A DNA stretch of 16,067 nucleotides, taken from assembly GCA_001313365.1 (NCBI GenBank), contig BBFS01000109.1:1-16067 (forward strand), in the 5' to 3' direction. The notes beneath the pieces are model-generated. The model saw nothing but the letters and a program-made list of their open reading frames with translations, did not search any database and was not told the DNA's origin. The first letter of the stretch is position 1; every line of letters starts with the position of its first letter. Below, one piece after another: positions 1-11,197 of this stretch. Both the position numbers and the translations under genes were made by a program. The stretch is from Paenarthrobacter nitroguajacolicus JCM 14115 (GTDB lineage Bacteria; Actinomycetota; Actinomycetes; Actinomycetales; Micrococcaceae).

Positions 1-79
1 TTCGGTGGCTTCCCGCGTACGCGCACGTTTCCGGCGGTCTCGCGGCTCTTGCGAAGGCCCGGTTAGACTCTTCCCAACC

Positions 80-462
80 ATGAGTATCCCGACATCATCC
101 CCGGCAAATGTCCGCGTCGACGCCTGGCTTTGGGCGATCCGCGCCTACAAGACCCGCTCGGCCGCCACCGCTGCCTGCCGTGCCGGGCACATCCGCATCA
201 ACGGAAACCCTGTCAAGCGTCGCAGAGCGTGATCATCGGCGACACCATCCGGGTCCGCGAGTCCGGCTGGGAACGGATCCTCGAAGTCCGGCGACTCATC
301 GCCAAGCGTGTGGGTGCCGAAGCCGCTTCCCACTGCTTCACCGACCACACTCCCCCCCGCGTCCCGTTGCTCCAAAGCTCGGTCTCCCCCCCAGCGTGAC
401 CGCGGCGCCGGGCGACCCACCAAGAAGGACCGCCGGGATATGGAGAAGCTTCGGGGGGGTAA
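80..462 (+). CDS. RNA-binding S4 domain protein (Hsp15-like), frameshifted as given
   Basis: The ATG at 80 opens a short basic protein whose residues about 11-70 form an S4 domain (RVDAWLWAIRAYKTRS..., then AGHIRINGNPVK). S4 proteins of the Hsp15 type bind structured RNA; Escherichia coli Hsp15 acts on stalled 50S subunits. The reading frame slips near 218: one C appears lost, giving KRRR instead of the expected KPSQSVIIGD. It slips again at the C7 run 386-392, after which the basic tail RGAGRPTKKDRRDMEKLRG is recovered. If the G7 run at 453-459 is really G5, the gene ends at the TAA at 460-462 right after EKLRG, a plausible tail; as given, the frame runs on to 520. No clear Shine-Dalgarno is seen. 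TAGACT at 64-69 could be a -10 element very close to the start. Family call is solid; the exact end is uncertain. Confidence 0.85.
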
Positions 463-587
463 GTGGTTTTGTGGGTGGCCGCGCCTGACACTTATCCACA
501 GGCCGCGTTTTCTGACATGAATGGTTACCCGTCCCCCCCCGCCTAGACTGACCGGCACACCGCCAAACAGCTGCTGGGGAGCCTGTC

Positions 588-2221
<1,634 letters not shown>

Positions 2222-2232
2222 AGGAGCCCTAC

Positions 2233-3171
<939 letters not shown>

Positions 3172-3254
3172 GGAAGTCCTCAGGTAGAAAACGGGGGGGG
3201 CACGTCATATTTTACCGGCTGTAGAACTTCTCGCGTCAATCAGTGCAACCGCAG

Positions 3255-3879
3255 TCACCCTGGAGAAGTCAGCGCCTCCCGGTTGCGGATCCGAGAGTCG
3301 CCGAATTCCAAGGCCACAGGCGCGATCTCCATCGCAGGCTCGTGCCTGGTCCGGGCTTTCCCGACTGCGATGTGCGGCAACCATCGGGGTGACTTGTAAC
3401 CAAGTGCGGGCGAGCTCAGGATGAAGTCGTCGATGTTGTCGAGGCCGAGGTCGTCAAGAAGTACGTGCAGCCCTTGCACCAAGAGTGACTGGTAGTCGTG
3501 AACCTCCTGTGGCACGTCCACTTCGAGCCCCCCCATAAGGCGCCCACCGCCCAAAGGAATCAACTTGTCCGACTTCCCGAGGAAGCCCTGCATGACAGGC
3601 AACTCCGTCAACCAACTGGAGATTTCGGGGGAGCACTTTCTCCGGAGGAGAGAATCCCTTGGTCCATGCCACGATGTCCCTTCCCAGCTCGTCCAGGATC
3701 CCAACGTGCAGCAATGTCATGTGCAGCCCTTGCGGCTTGCGAAGGGAGTCGACAAAGCGGTTGAGACCCTCATAGTCCGAGGATCCGGAACCGACGCGTA
3801 CGACGGGCACCTCCACAGTGATGCGGGATCCATGAGGTTTGCTTCCAGGGGGGGAGACAAGGTCCGTCATGGGTGCCAT
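3255..3879 (-). CDS. 2H phosphoesterase / 2'-5' RNA ligase-like protein, frameshifted as given
   Basis: Two His motifs of the 2H phosphoesterase superfamily are visible: HMTLLHVG in the N-terminal half and HIAVGKAR in the C-terminal half. Family members act on 2',3'-cyclic or 2'-5' phosphodiester bonds in RNA or nucleotides; the substrate here cannot be told. The N-terminal part is read from the ATG at 3879 and the C-terminal part in another frame ending at 3255. They join if the five G at 3627-3631 (plus strand) are four, giving EKVLPEISSWLTELPVMQGFL. G7/C7 runs at 3528-3534 and 3848-3854 keep frame with one extra residue each. Start choice between ATG 3879 and the in-frame Met three codons later is open; no ribosome site stands out. 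It lies 69 nt downstream of the GIY-YIG-like gene on the same strand, so co-transcription is likely. Confidence 0.75.
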
Positions 3880-3948
3880 TATGCGCCGGAATCCAGGCCA
3901 GCGGCAGGCCGACGACGCAAGCTGAGTACCGGCGTCGTACGTTAAGCA

Positions 3949-4464
3949 CTACTTCTTGGAGCGGGCCTGAACCAGGTTGGCGAACGGAAGACGACCAAAG
4001 GCGGCAACAAAGTCAGCGTGGTAGGCGGCCTCGGCGGCGTTTACTTCGGAGGCGGGGGAGTTCCTTCCATGCAACGATCAGGTCAAGGGCGTCGCGGAGT
4101 TGCCAGATGAGCCGGGCGTCCCAGACGACGGTGGGTCGTCCACGACCGTAATCCATGAACTCTTGGAGCTGCTTGCGGAGCCCCCCCTGTTGCCTTGGCT
4201 CCCTGCGCTGGCTTTGCCGATGTACAGCACAGAAGCATCGGGAATCCATTCGGACTCCCGGTCTTCACGTTTGAGGTTGGGGGGGTCCTTCTTCTTGAAC
4301 GTGCCGGCAGTGCTCTTGCTGAGGAATGAGGGCTCGAAATCCGCGGGACGGAGGATCGCGAAGACCCCAGGTCCCTGGGGGGGAATCCTCATGGGATCGA
4401 GTTCGTCGAGCAGCCGGAATCCGGTGAACCTGTCCTCAGTGAGTGACTTTTTGGTGAAGAGCAT
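3949..4464 (-). CDS. GIY-YIG-like domain protein, frameshifted as given
   Basis: The reconstructed protein of about 170 residues has GPGVFAILRP near residue 33, VLYIGKA further on, and then GLRKQLQEFMDYG. This is the spacing and shape of a GIY-YIG nuclease core (GVF for GIY, YIG, then a conserved Arg). A later stretch, WQLRDALDLIVAWKEL, supplies acidic residues. Two breaks split it: the C7 run at 4181-4187 should be five, and the G run just after 4050 should be four rather than five. The true C-terminus then reads AFGRLPFANLVQARSKK with a TAG at 3949-3951. C/G runs at 4279-4285 and 4377-4383 keep frame. The GIY-YIG assignment rests on motif pattern only; without it this would be a conserved hypothetical. 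The upstream ATG context has no clean ribosome site. Confidence 0.6.
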
Positions 4465-4530
4465 GCTCCATTGTGCGGGCCGCCCCTGATAGGCCCAAAG
4501 ACGCCAAAGCCTGAAGCAAACCTTTCAGCG

Positions 4531-4567
4531 TTGACAGGCACTTGTGACCCGTGCCATATTCGAAACG
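4531..4567 (+). promoter_or_regulatory. Sigma-70-type promoter for a leaderless GntR gene
   Basis: TTGACA at 4531-4536 and CATATT at 4555-4560 are separated by 18 nt. The GTG start codon begins 6 nt after the -10 hexamer, so the transcript would start at or within a base or two of the start codon. The spacer contains an inverted repeat, GGCAC (4537-4541) and GTGCC (4551-4555), 9 nt apart, a candidate operator for autoregulation. There is no Shine-Dalgarno before the GTG, consistent with leaderless translation, which is common in actinobacteria. Confidence 0.6.
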
Positions 4568-5285
4568 TGAACCTGTCAGACAGCCGGACAGCCGGACAGC
4601 AAGGACCCCAGGGTGGGCATACACCCATCTCGCGCATTTCCGCAGCTGAAGCGGTCTTTGCGGCACTGCGACGCGCCATCGAGGGCGGCCAGTTCGATAT
4701 CGGCACCAAGTTGAGCTCCGAAGCGACGCTGGCGGGTCAGTACGGCGTAAGCCGCTCAGTCATCAGGGAAGCGTTGAGGTCCTGCAACACCTTGGCCTTA
4801 CCGTAACCAAGACCGGCAAGGGCACGTTCATAGTGGCCAACAAGGTTGCTAACGACCTTACCTTGGGTCAGTACAGTGCACGTGATCTTAACGAAGCACG
4901 TCCTCACATCGAGATCCCGGCAGCGGGACTGGCGGCTCAAAGAAGGACCGAGGAAGAACTGGAGCACCTCAAGGACATCGTCCAGGAGATGCTCACCGAG
5001 AACGATCCCGAAGCCTGGGTGAACCTGGATGCCAGCTTCCATTCAGCCGTGGCCCGCGCCAGCGGAAACCGTGTGTTTGCCAGCGTCGTCTCGGATATAC
5101 GTGAAGCGCTGGCCCACCAGTCCGAAACTTTGAACCTCGTTGCAGACCGGCAACATCGCTCGGACGAGGAACACGTCGCCGTGCTCAACGCAATCGAAGC
5201 GGGCGACTCCGAAGCCGCAAGCAAAGCAATGGCCGCCCACCTGCAGGCCGTCAGCGTGGCACTGGACACGATCCTCAGCAAATGA
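4567..5285 (+). CDS. GntR/FadR-family regulator of the asparagine operon, frameshifted as given
   Basis: An N-terminal winged helix-turn-helix spans about residues 28-90 (LRRAIEGGQFDIGTKLSSEA, YGVSRSVIREALRSL, TGKGTFI). It is followed by an all-helical FCD domain with the metal/ligand-type pattern DASFH, EEH and AAHL, so this is the FadR subfamily. The first frame stops at 4806 because CCC near 4781 is read as CC; adding the base restores REALRSLQHLGLTVTKTGKG. I place the start at GTG 4567 on promoter spacing. The stop lies 23 nt before the asparaginase start, so it is probably first gene of the operon. By context it should sense asparagine, aspartate or a derived metabolite; that is inference. 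The N-terminus carries an 8-nt tandem repeat. Confidence 0.85.
4579..4600 (+). repeat. 8-nt tandem repeat in the GntR N-terminus
   Basis: GACAGCCG occurs twice followed by GACAGC (2.75 copies) inside codons about 5-12 of the GntR gene. The unit is not a multiple of three, so gain or loss of one copy would shift the frame just after the start codon. Confidence 0.75.
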
Positions 5286-5308
5286 CACATCCAAAGGACA
5301 CAGCCACC

Positions 5309-6335
5309 ATGCCCGTCCCCCCCGAAGCACCGGCCACAAAGCCGCAGCCGCGCCTACAACAGCGCGAAGCCTCAAAACGCCCCCCCACCACGTCCCGCTC
5401 GTAGAGGTAACCCGCGACGGCCTGGTGGAGAGCATCCACTACGGATCGTTGATCGCGCTCCACAAAAACGGCAGCACGGCCGTGGAGGCCGGCGAGCCGG
5501 ACGCACCGATGTACCCGCGTTCAAGCCTGAAGCCGTTGCAAGCCGTCGCCCTGCTCAAGGCCGGTTTAGACATCCCCCCCAAAACCTCCTGGCCCTTACG
5601 GCGGCCAGCCACTCCGGCGCACAGATGCACCGCGAAGGCGCCGCTGAAATCCTGAAGCTGCATGGCCTCACCGAAGCGGCCTTGGGCAACAGCACGGACC
5701 TGCCGTACGGCGTCGCTGAGCGTGAAGAATGGCTCCGCGCCGGCAACGGTCCTACCCAAATCGCGCAGAACTGCTCTGGCAAGCACGCTTCCATGACCGC
5801 CGTCTGTGTCATCAACGGCTGGCCTGTGGAGGGTACTTGCACCCCGAGCACCCGCTGCAGGTCCTGGTCCGCGACACCATCACGGAACTGACCGGCGAGG
5901 AAGCTGCCGCAGTCAGCACCGACGGCTGCGGCACTCCGCTGTTCGCACACTCGCTTCACGGTATGGCGCGTGCCTACGGCCGCATCGCCGCCGCCGATGA
6001 AAACACCGACGAGGGCAAGGTTGCCCACGCCATGCGCCGCTACCCGCAGATGGTGGCCGGCGAAGGCCGCGACGTCACCGCGCTCATGCGGGCGGTCCCG
6101 GGACTCCTCGCGAAGGACGGCTTTGAGGGACTCCAGCTTGTCGGCCTCCCGAACGGCACCGGCGTGGCGGTGAAGATTTCCGACGGCGGTGATCGCGCCG
6201 CATGCCCGTCACCGTTGAGGTTCTCCGCCGGTTGGGCGTCGACGGCGGCAGCTTGGACACGCTTCAGAGCCCACCCGTGCTGGGCGGCGGCCTTCCGGTC
6301 GGCGAGCTCCGCGCAGCCAAATTTTCAGCAACTAA
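5309..6335 (+). CDS. L-asparaginase (PF06089 / Rhizobium etli type), frameshifted as given
   Basis: The protein hydrolyses L-asparagine to aspartate and ammonia. Family signatures are clear: VEVTRDGLVES, the SxxK motif in RSSLKPLQA, HSGAQMHREGAAEIL, NCSGKHASM and STDGCGTP. In the R. etli enzymes the Cys/Lys of CSGK and the Cys of DGCG are zinc ligands and Ser-Lys pairs are catalytic; all these residues are present. ATG 5309 follows AAAGGA. Breaks as given: C7 at 5380-5386 and C7 at 5574-5580 (both expected C5), GGG at 5831-5833 (expected GGGG), and CC at 6198-6199 (expected CCC). Even after these, no in-frame stop precedes aspA. A further one-base gain in the AAATTTT tract near 6320-6325 would end the gene at TAA 6333-6335. 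Reconstructed length is about 340 residues, normal for the family. The product feeds directly into aspA. Confidence 0.88.
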
Positions 6336-6348
6336 ACCAAGGACAGCT

Positions 6349-7785
6349 ATGACCACCGTCGATCAGGCGATCCCCCTCCGTTCCGAACACGACCTTTTGG
6401 GTGACCGCGATGTACCGCGGATGCCTACTGGGGGGGCGTCCACACCCTCCGCGCCATGGAGAACTTCCCCCCCATCACCGGGCAGCCGCTCTCCACCAAC
6501 AAGCACCTCGTCAGGGGTCTGGCCGCTGTGAAGCAGGCTGCGGCCCGCACCAACCACGAGCTTGGCCTGCTGGATGCCGAGAAGGCGGATGCCATTGTGC
6601 AGGCTTGCCAGGACATCATGGACGGCATGCTCCACGAGCAGTTCATGGTGGACGTGATCCAGGGCGGCGCCGGCACCAGTTCCAACATGAACGCCAACGA
6701 GGTCATTGCCAACCGTGCGCTGGAGATCCTGGGCCACCCCCCCAAGGGCGACTACTCCAAGCTGCACCCGAATGACCACGTGAACCTGAGCCAGTCCACC
6801 AACGACGTCTACCCGACGGCGGTGAACCTCGCCACGATCTTCTCTGTGAAGGAACTACTGGAAGCCCTCGAAGAACTCGAGCTGGCCTTCGCTGAGAAGG
6901 GCCGGGAGTTCCGGACCGTGGTGAAGATGGGACGCACGCAGCTGCAGGACGCCGTTCCCATGACCCTCGGCCAGGAGTTTGGCGGTTACGCCGTGACCAT
7001 CGGCGAGGACCGGGCCCGCCTGGACGAGTCCCACATGCTGATCCACGAAATCAACCTTGGTGCCACGGCTATTGGCACCGGCTTGAACGCCCCCCCGCCG
7101 CTACGCCGAAGCTGCCTGCCGCCACCTGGCCGAAATCACCGGACTTCCCCCCCTCCTCACTGCCGCTGACCTCATCGAGGCAACGCAGGATGTGGGCGCG
7201 TTTGTTCACCTGTCCGGGGGGGTGCTGAAGCGCGTGGCAGTGAAACTCTCCAAGATTTGTAACGACCTCCGCCTGCTGTCCTCCGGACCGCGTGCGGGTT
7301 TGGGCGAGATCAACCTTCCGGCCGTGCAGTCCGGTTCGTCGATCATGCCCGGCAAGATCAATCCGGTGATCCCGGAAGTGGTCAGCCAGGTGGCTTACGA
7401 AGTCATCGGCAACGATGTCACCGTCACCATGGCCGCGGAGGCCGGCCAGCTTCAGCTGAACGCCTTCGAACCGATCATTGTGCACAGCCTGCACAAGAGC
7501 ATCTCCCACCTGGAAGCAGCGTGCCGCACCCTTACGGCGCGCTGCGTCCGGGGGGGCATCACTGCAAACACCGAACGGCTACGGCTTACCGTGGAGCAGT
7601 CGATCGGTCTCGTCACGGCATTGAACCCCCATATCGGTTACGCCTCCGCCACCGCCATCGCCCAGGAAGCGCTGGCAACGGGCAAGGGCGTTGCGGAACT
7701 CGTGTTGGAGCACGGTCTCCTGACCGCCGCCCAGCTTGAGGAACTGCTTAGCCCCCCCGAACGTCTGGCAAATCTCAGCAAATAG
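6349..7785 (+). CDS. aspA: Aspartate ammonia-lyase, frameshifted as given
   Basis: The enzyme converts L-aspartate to fumarate and ammonia. The fumarase/aspartase superfamily signature GSSIMPGKINPVIPE is intact around 7336, and GTSSNMNANEV, NDHVNLSQSTNDVYPT and KMGRTQLQDAVPM are all present. ATG 6349 has AAGGA upstream. Breaks: a lost G near 6417 (VPRMPT for VPADAYWG), and near 7090-7100 a C7 for C5 plus a lost G (NAPAGYAEA expected). In-frame +3 expansions add a residue at 6430-6436, 6467-6473 (ENFPPITG), 6737-6743 (GHPPKGD), 7147-7153, 7216-7222 (LSGGVLK), 7550-7556 and 7752-7758; several fall in conserved segments. Reconstructed length is about 470 residues. It stands directly after asparaginase, completing asparagine to fumarate plus two ammonia. 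Confidence 0.95.
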
Positions 7786-7928
7786 GCCGCAACTGGTCTG
7801 AAAACGCGCCACCCAGTCGTCCCGCCCATGAGGCACACCCACACGAGGCTTTGTTCTGCGTGCCCGGATCCCCCGACCGGACGCGCCCAGGACACCCCCC
7901 CAACAGGACACCCCCCCTAAGGATTCCA

Positions 7929-9450
7929 ATGACCAATCCCATCACGGACCACACGGTCCCGGCCCAAGCGCACGCCAGCGAGAAAGCCCTCCACAAGGAG
8001 GACTCCGGCTACCACAAGGACCTCAAGCCCCCGCCAGATCCAGATGATCGCGATCGGCGGCGCAATCGGCACCGGACTGTTCCTGGGCGCCGGCGGCCGA
8101 CTCAACGCAGCCGGCCCCTCCCTCGTAATCGCCTACGCAATCTGTGGCTTCTTCGCTTTCCTGATCCTCCGCGCACTCGGTGAACTGGTTCTGCACCGGC
8201 CGTCGTCGGGATCCTTCGTTTCCTACGCCCGTGAGTTCTACGGCGAAAAGGCAGCCTTCGTTTCGGGCTGGTTCTACTGGATCAACTGGGCCACCACCAC
8301 CATCGTGGACATCACCGCAGCGGCGCTCTACATGGAGTTCTTCGGCAAATACGTCGCCTGGATAGGTGCCGTTCCGCAGTGGGCGTGGGCGCTCATTGCG
8401 CTGGTTGTAGTGCTGTGCCTCAACCTGGTCTCCGTGAAGGTCTTCGGTGAAATGGAGTTCTGGTTCGCGCTGATCAAGGTGGCAGCACTGGTGGCCTTCC
8501 TCCTGGTGGGCACCTACTTCGTCATCTTCGGCACCCCGGTGGAGGGCCAGGAAGTCGGCTTCAGCCTCATCGCAGACAACGGCGGGGGGGTCTTCCCCCA
8601 ACGGTGTCCTTCCCATGATCATCCTCATGCAGGGTGTGCTCTTCGCTTACGCATCGATTGAACTCATCGGCACCGCAGCCGGCGAAACTGCCAACCCTGA
8701 GAAGATCATGCCCAAGGCCATCAACTCCGTGGTCATCCGCATCGCCCTCTTCTACGTTGGCTCCGTGATTCTGCTGGCTCTCCTCTTGCCGTACACCTCT
8801 TACGAGAAGGGCGTCAGCCCGTTCGTGACGTTCTTCGGTTCCATCGGTGTGGAGGGCGTGGACGTCATCATGAACCTCGTGGTCCTCACCGCTGCACTGT
8901 CTTCACTGAACGCCGGGCTCTACTCCACAGGCCGCATCCTCCGCTCCATGTCGGTGGCCGGCTCTGCCCCCGAAGTTCGCCCAGCGCATGAACAAGGCAG
9001 GCGTCCCCTACGGTGGCATCGCCATCACCGCCGGCGTTTCTCTCCTGGGAGTTCCGCTGAACTACCTCGTTCCGGCCGACGCTTTCGAGATCGTCCTGAA
9101 CGTCGCTTCCGTGGGCATCATCGTCACCTGGGCCACCATCGTCCTGTGCCAGATGCAACTCAAACGCTGGGCCGACAAGGGATGGCTGAAGCGCCCGTCC
9201 TTCCGGATGTTCGGTGCCCCCCTACACAGGTTGGTTGTCCTTGATCTTCCTGGCGGCCGTGCTGATCATGGTGTTCATCGAGTCCCCCCCGTTGACCATG
9301 CTGGTCACCGCGATTGCCTGCGGACTCATGGTCTGGGGCTGGTTCCTGTGCCGCAAGCAAATTCATGAGCTTGCTGCCACCCGCGACGGCTACACCGGCA
9401 GCGCCCCCCCGGTGATTGCCAACCGCCCGTTGCCCGGCGGCGACAAGTAG
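7929..9450 (+). CDS. ansP: L-asparagine permease (APC superfamily), frameshifted as given
   Basis: A proton-coupled amino-acid transporter with about 12 membrane helices. The start is fixed by AAGGA before ATG 7929. The protein carries the family blocks [59 protein letters not shown] and [21 protein letters not shown], which are very close to bacterial AnsP. Four +1 breaks occur: C5 for C4 near 8030, C5 for C4 near 8595, C5 for C4 near 8968, and C6 for C5 at 9217-9222. G7/C7 runs at 8584-8590, 9284-9290 and 9404-9410 keep frame. The 143-nt gap after aspA is C-rich, with C7 runs at 7895 and 7911, and shows no convincing gene. Context with asparaginase and aspA supports asparagine rather than GABA or another substrate. 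Confidence 0.9.
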
Positions 9451-9475
9451 GCATCAAGTAACAACCGCTAAATCA

Positions 9476-9525
9476 CGACGCGGCACCCGGGTTCCGTAAC
9501 AATCGGAACCCAGGTGCCGCCGTCG
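9476..9525 (+). terminator. Long hairpin after ansP, probable transcription terminator
   Basis: The arms 9481-9496 and 9504-9519 pair over 16 bp with one mismatch (CGGCACCCGGGTTCCG against its partner), around the 7-nt loop TAACAAT. The stem extends outward by CGACG/CGTCG across a one-base bulge. It begins about 25 nt after the ansP stop. No U-tract follows, so termination may be of the U-less actinobacterial kind or factor-assisted. Confidence 0.7.
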
Positions 9526-9549
9526 TCGGTTAACGCCCCCCCCAAGTAG

Positions 9550-9597
9550 GTCGCAGTTAAGCGCGTTTACAAGGCTCAAAACGCGCTTAACTGCGAC
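9550..9597. repeat. Perfect 19-bp inverted repeat (hairpin)
   Basis: GTCGCAGTTAAGCGCGTTT at 9550-9568 is exactly complementary in reverse to 9579-9597, with the 10-nt loop ACAAGGCTCA. It lies between the ansP terminator and the promoter of the next regulator gene and codes for nothing visible. It may be a second, bidirectional terminator or a copy of a dispersed palindromic repeat; one copy in this window cannot decide. Confidence 0.85.
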
Positions 9598-9626
9598 TCA
9601 GTTGGGTGAGGACGCGGCGGAGACAG

Positions 9627-9651
9627 ACATCCGATCATTCGTGGCTACTAT
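9627..9651 (+). promoter_or_regulatory. Operator-like site and -10 element of the fucose regulator gene
   Basis: ACATCCGAT at 9627-9635 matches the sites in the divergent fucose promoter region. TACTAT at 9646-9651 is a good -10 hexamer, ending 6 nt before the ATG at 9658, so the mRNA would be leaderless or nearly so. The operator-like site falls in the -35/spacer zone, a position suited to autorepression. The -35 hexamer itself is poor. Confidence 0.5.
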
Positions 9652-9657
9652 TGGTCC

Positions 9658-10330
9658 ATGGCTGTCACAGACGAGGCGATCAGCAAGATCAAAGACATGC
9701 TGATCCGCGGTGAACTCAAGGCCGGCGATCGACTCCCGCCGGAAAAGGAACTGAGCGAACGGCTCGGTCTTTCCCGGAGTTCGTTGCGCGAGGCCGTGAA
9801 AGCCCTCGAGTTGATCCGCGTGCTGGATGTTCGCCGTGGTGATGGCACCTACGTGACCAGCCTCGATGCGAAGCTGCTCAACGAAGCCGTGGCCTTTGTG
9901 GTGGACCTGCACCAGGACCGGTCCATTCTGGAACTCTTTGAGGTCCGACGAATCCTGGAGCCGGCCACCGCACATTTGGCGGCGGGCAAAATCACGCCGG
10001 ACGAACTCCTTGCCCTGAGAAACACCATGGAGGCATAGACGAGAACACCGACATCGAGGAGCTCGTGGCCCATGACCTGGAGTTCCACAGCATCATCACC
10101 GAGGCTGCCGGAAATGATTACCTGGGGGGGAGCCTCCTGGAAGCCCTGTCCAGCAGCACGGTGCGAGCCCGGATCTGGCGTGGCCTGACGCAGGAAAAAG
10201 CCGTGGCGCACACCCTGGCCGAGCACCATGCCATCGCCGATGCCTGGAGCGGGGCGACGCCGAACTAGTGCGGGCCCTCGTCACTGTGCATATCAGCGGC
10301 GTCGAGAACTGGCTGCGGCAGGCGCTCTAA
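9658..10330 (+). CDS. GntR/FadR-family regulator of the L-fucose locus, frameshifted as given
   Basis: The winged helix at residues about 1-75 is classical (AISKIKDMLIRGELKAGDRLPPEKELSE is split here by its two halves; then GLSRSSLREAVKALE and RRGDGTYV). The FCD domain follows with FEVRRILEPATAHLAA, HDLEFHSIITEAAGN and EHHAIADAL. The first frame stops at a TAG at 10036-10038, because one base is missing near 10033 (MEAIDENTD expected). A second lost C near 10243 hides the true tail ERGDAELVRALVTVHISGV, ending at TAA 10328-10330. The G7 at 10124-10130 keeps frame. The stop overlaps, tail to tail, the stop of the lactonase gene. Its position and the shared ACATCCGA sites suggest that it represses the fucose genes until a pathway intermediate binds. 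That ligand is unknown. Confidence 0.85.
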
Positions 10331-11197
10331 CTTTCGGCGATAGGAGTAACCGCCAGGCCGTAGGTCCGGATGGCCGTCTCCTCAAGCACCAGTCCTGCTC
10401 CGAGGGACTCAAGGTAGAAACGAGTTCCAGCAGGACATCGAGCGTGCGGCCATAGGGGGTGCCCAAGGTACTCACTGGCCAGTCGCAGCCGATCATCAAA
10501 CGCTCCGGCCCGAAAGCCTCCAACGCTGACTCGAACAGAGGTCGCAACGCGTCCGGGGTGTACTCAACGCCAGGCAAATGCAGTCCGGACAGTTTCGCCA
10601 CCGAGTTCGGCTCCCGCCCGAGCGCCCGGAAATCGGCGCTCCACGAATCCATGAGCTCAGGATCAGCCAGCGGCGGCTTACCCAGGTGGTCCAACACAAC
10701 CGTCAGTTCCGGCATCTCGCGGGCCAACCGAACCGCGGACCCCAGATGCCGGGGGGGAACGCGTCCGGGATGTCGAAGGTGAGCCCGCGCCGAGCCACCA
10801 ACGCCAGTGACTCCCTAACAGCGGGAACATCCAAAAAGTCACCCCTGGGATCGTCATGCACCAAGTGCCGCACTCCTTTGAAGGCGGGATGCGCTGTGAA
10901 GCGATGCAACTGTTCCTCAGCTTCTGCGGGCGCGTCCAAGCTAATCCAGCCCACTACTCCGAGCACCCAGGAATTTCGCGCGGCGACGGCCAACATGCTC
11001 CCGGTGTCGTCAACGGTGTCGTCGGCCTGCACCAGGACGGCTCCCCTCACCCCGGCAGCGTCCAACGTCTCACGCGCCTCGTCCTCGCCAAAGCTGCGGA
11101 AGAGCGCACCGTGTTGCGGTCCAAGCCACGGATAGTGGCGCACACCGCCGGTGACGAAGGTATCCAGGGTCCACAGGTGCAGGTGCGAATCAATCAT
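10327..11197 (-). CDS. Amidohydrolase, probable L-fuconolactonase, frameshifted as given
   Basis: An amidohydrolase_2-type TIM barrel of about 285 residues. It starts with the metal motif DSHLHLW (HxH) and later shows GVRHLVHDDPR, LTFDI, LDHLGKPP and GCDWPVS with the catalytic-type Asp. Relatives hydrolyse sugar lactones such as L-fucono-1,5-lactone or L-rhamnono-lactone; the pathway context favours L-fuconolactone. The start ATG 11197 overlaps the aldo/keto reductase stop by 8 nt. The G7 at 10751-10757 (expected 5) breaks the frame at DAFP-RHLG. A lost base near 10392 breaks the tail, which should read LEETAIRTYGLAVTPIAES with a stop at 10327-10329. It is the last gene of the minus-strand operon. 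Confidence 0.82.

Noticed and set aside
492..500. TTATCCACA, a perfect consensus DnaA box
   Set aside because: Only one copy, with no dnaA, dnaN or AT-rich unwinding region nearby; a single 9-mer match is expected by chance and does not make an origin.
7786..7928. Possible attenuator or riboswitch before ansP
   Set aside because: Only a weak GGCAC/GTGCC pairing 23 nt apart was found; the region is C-rich and length-corrupted, so no structure can be supported.
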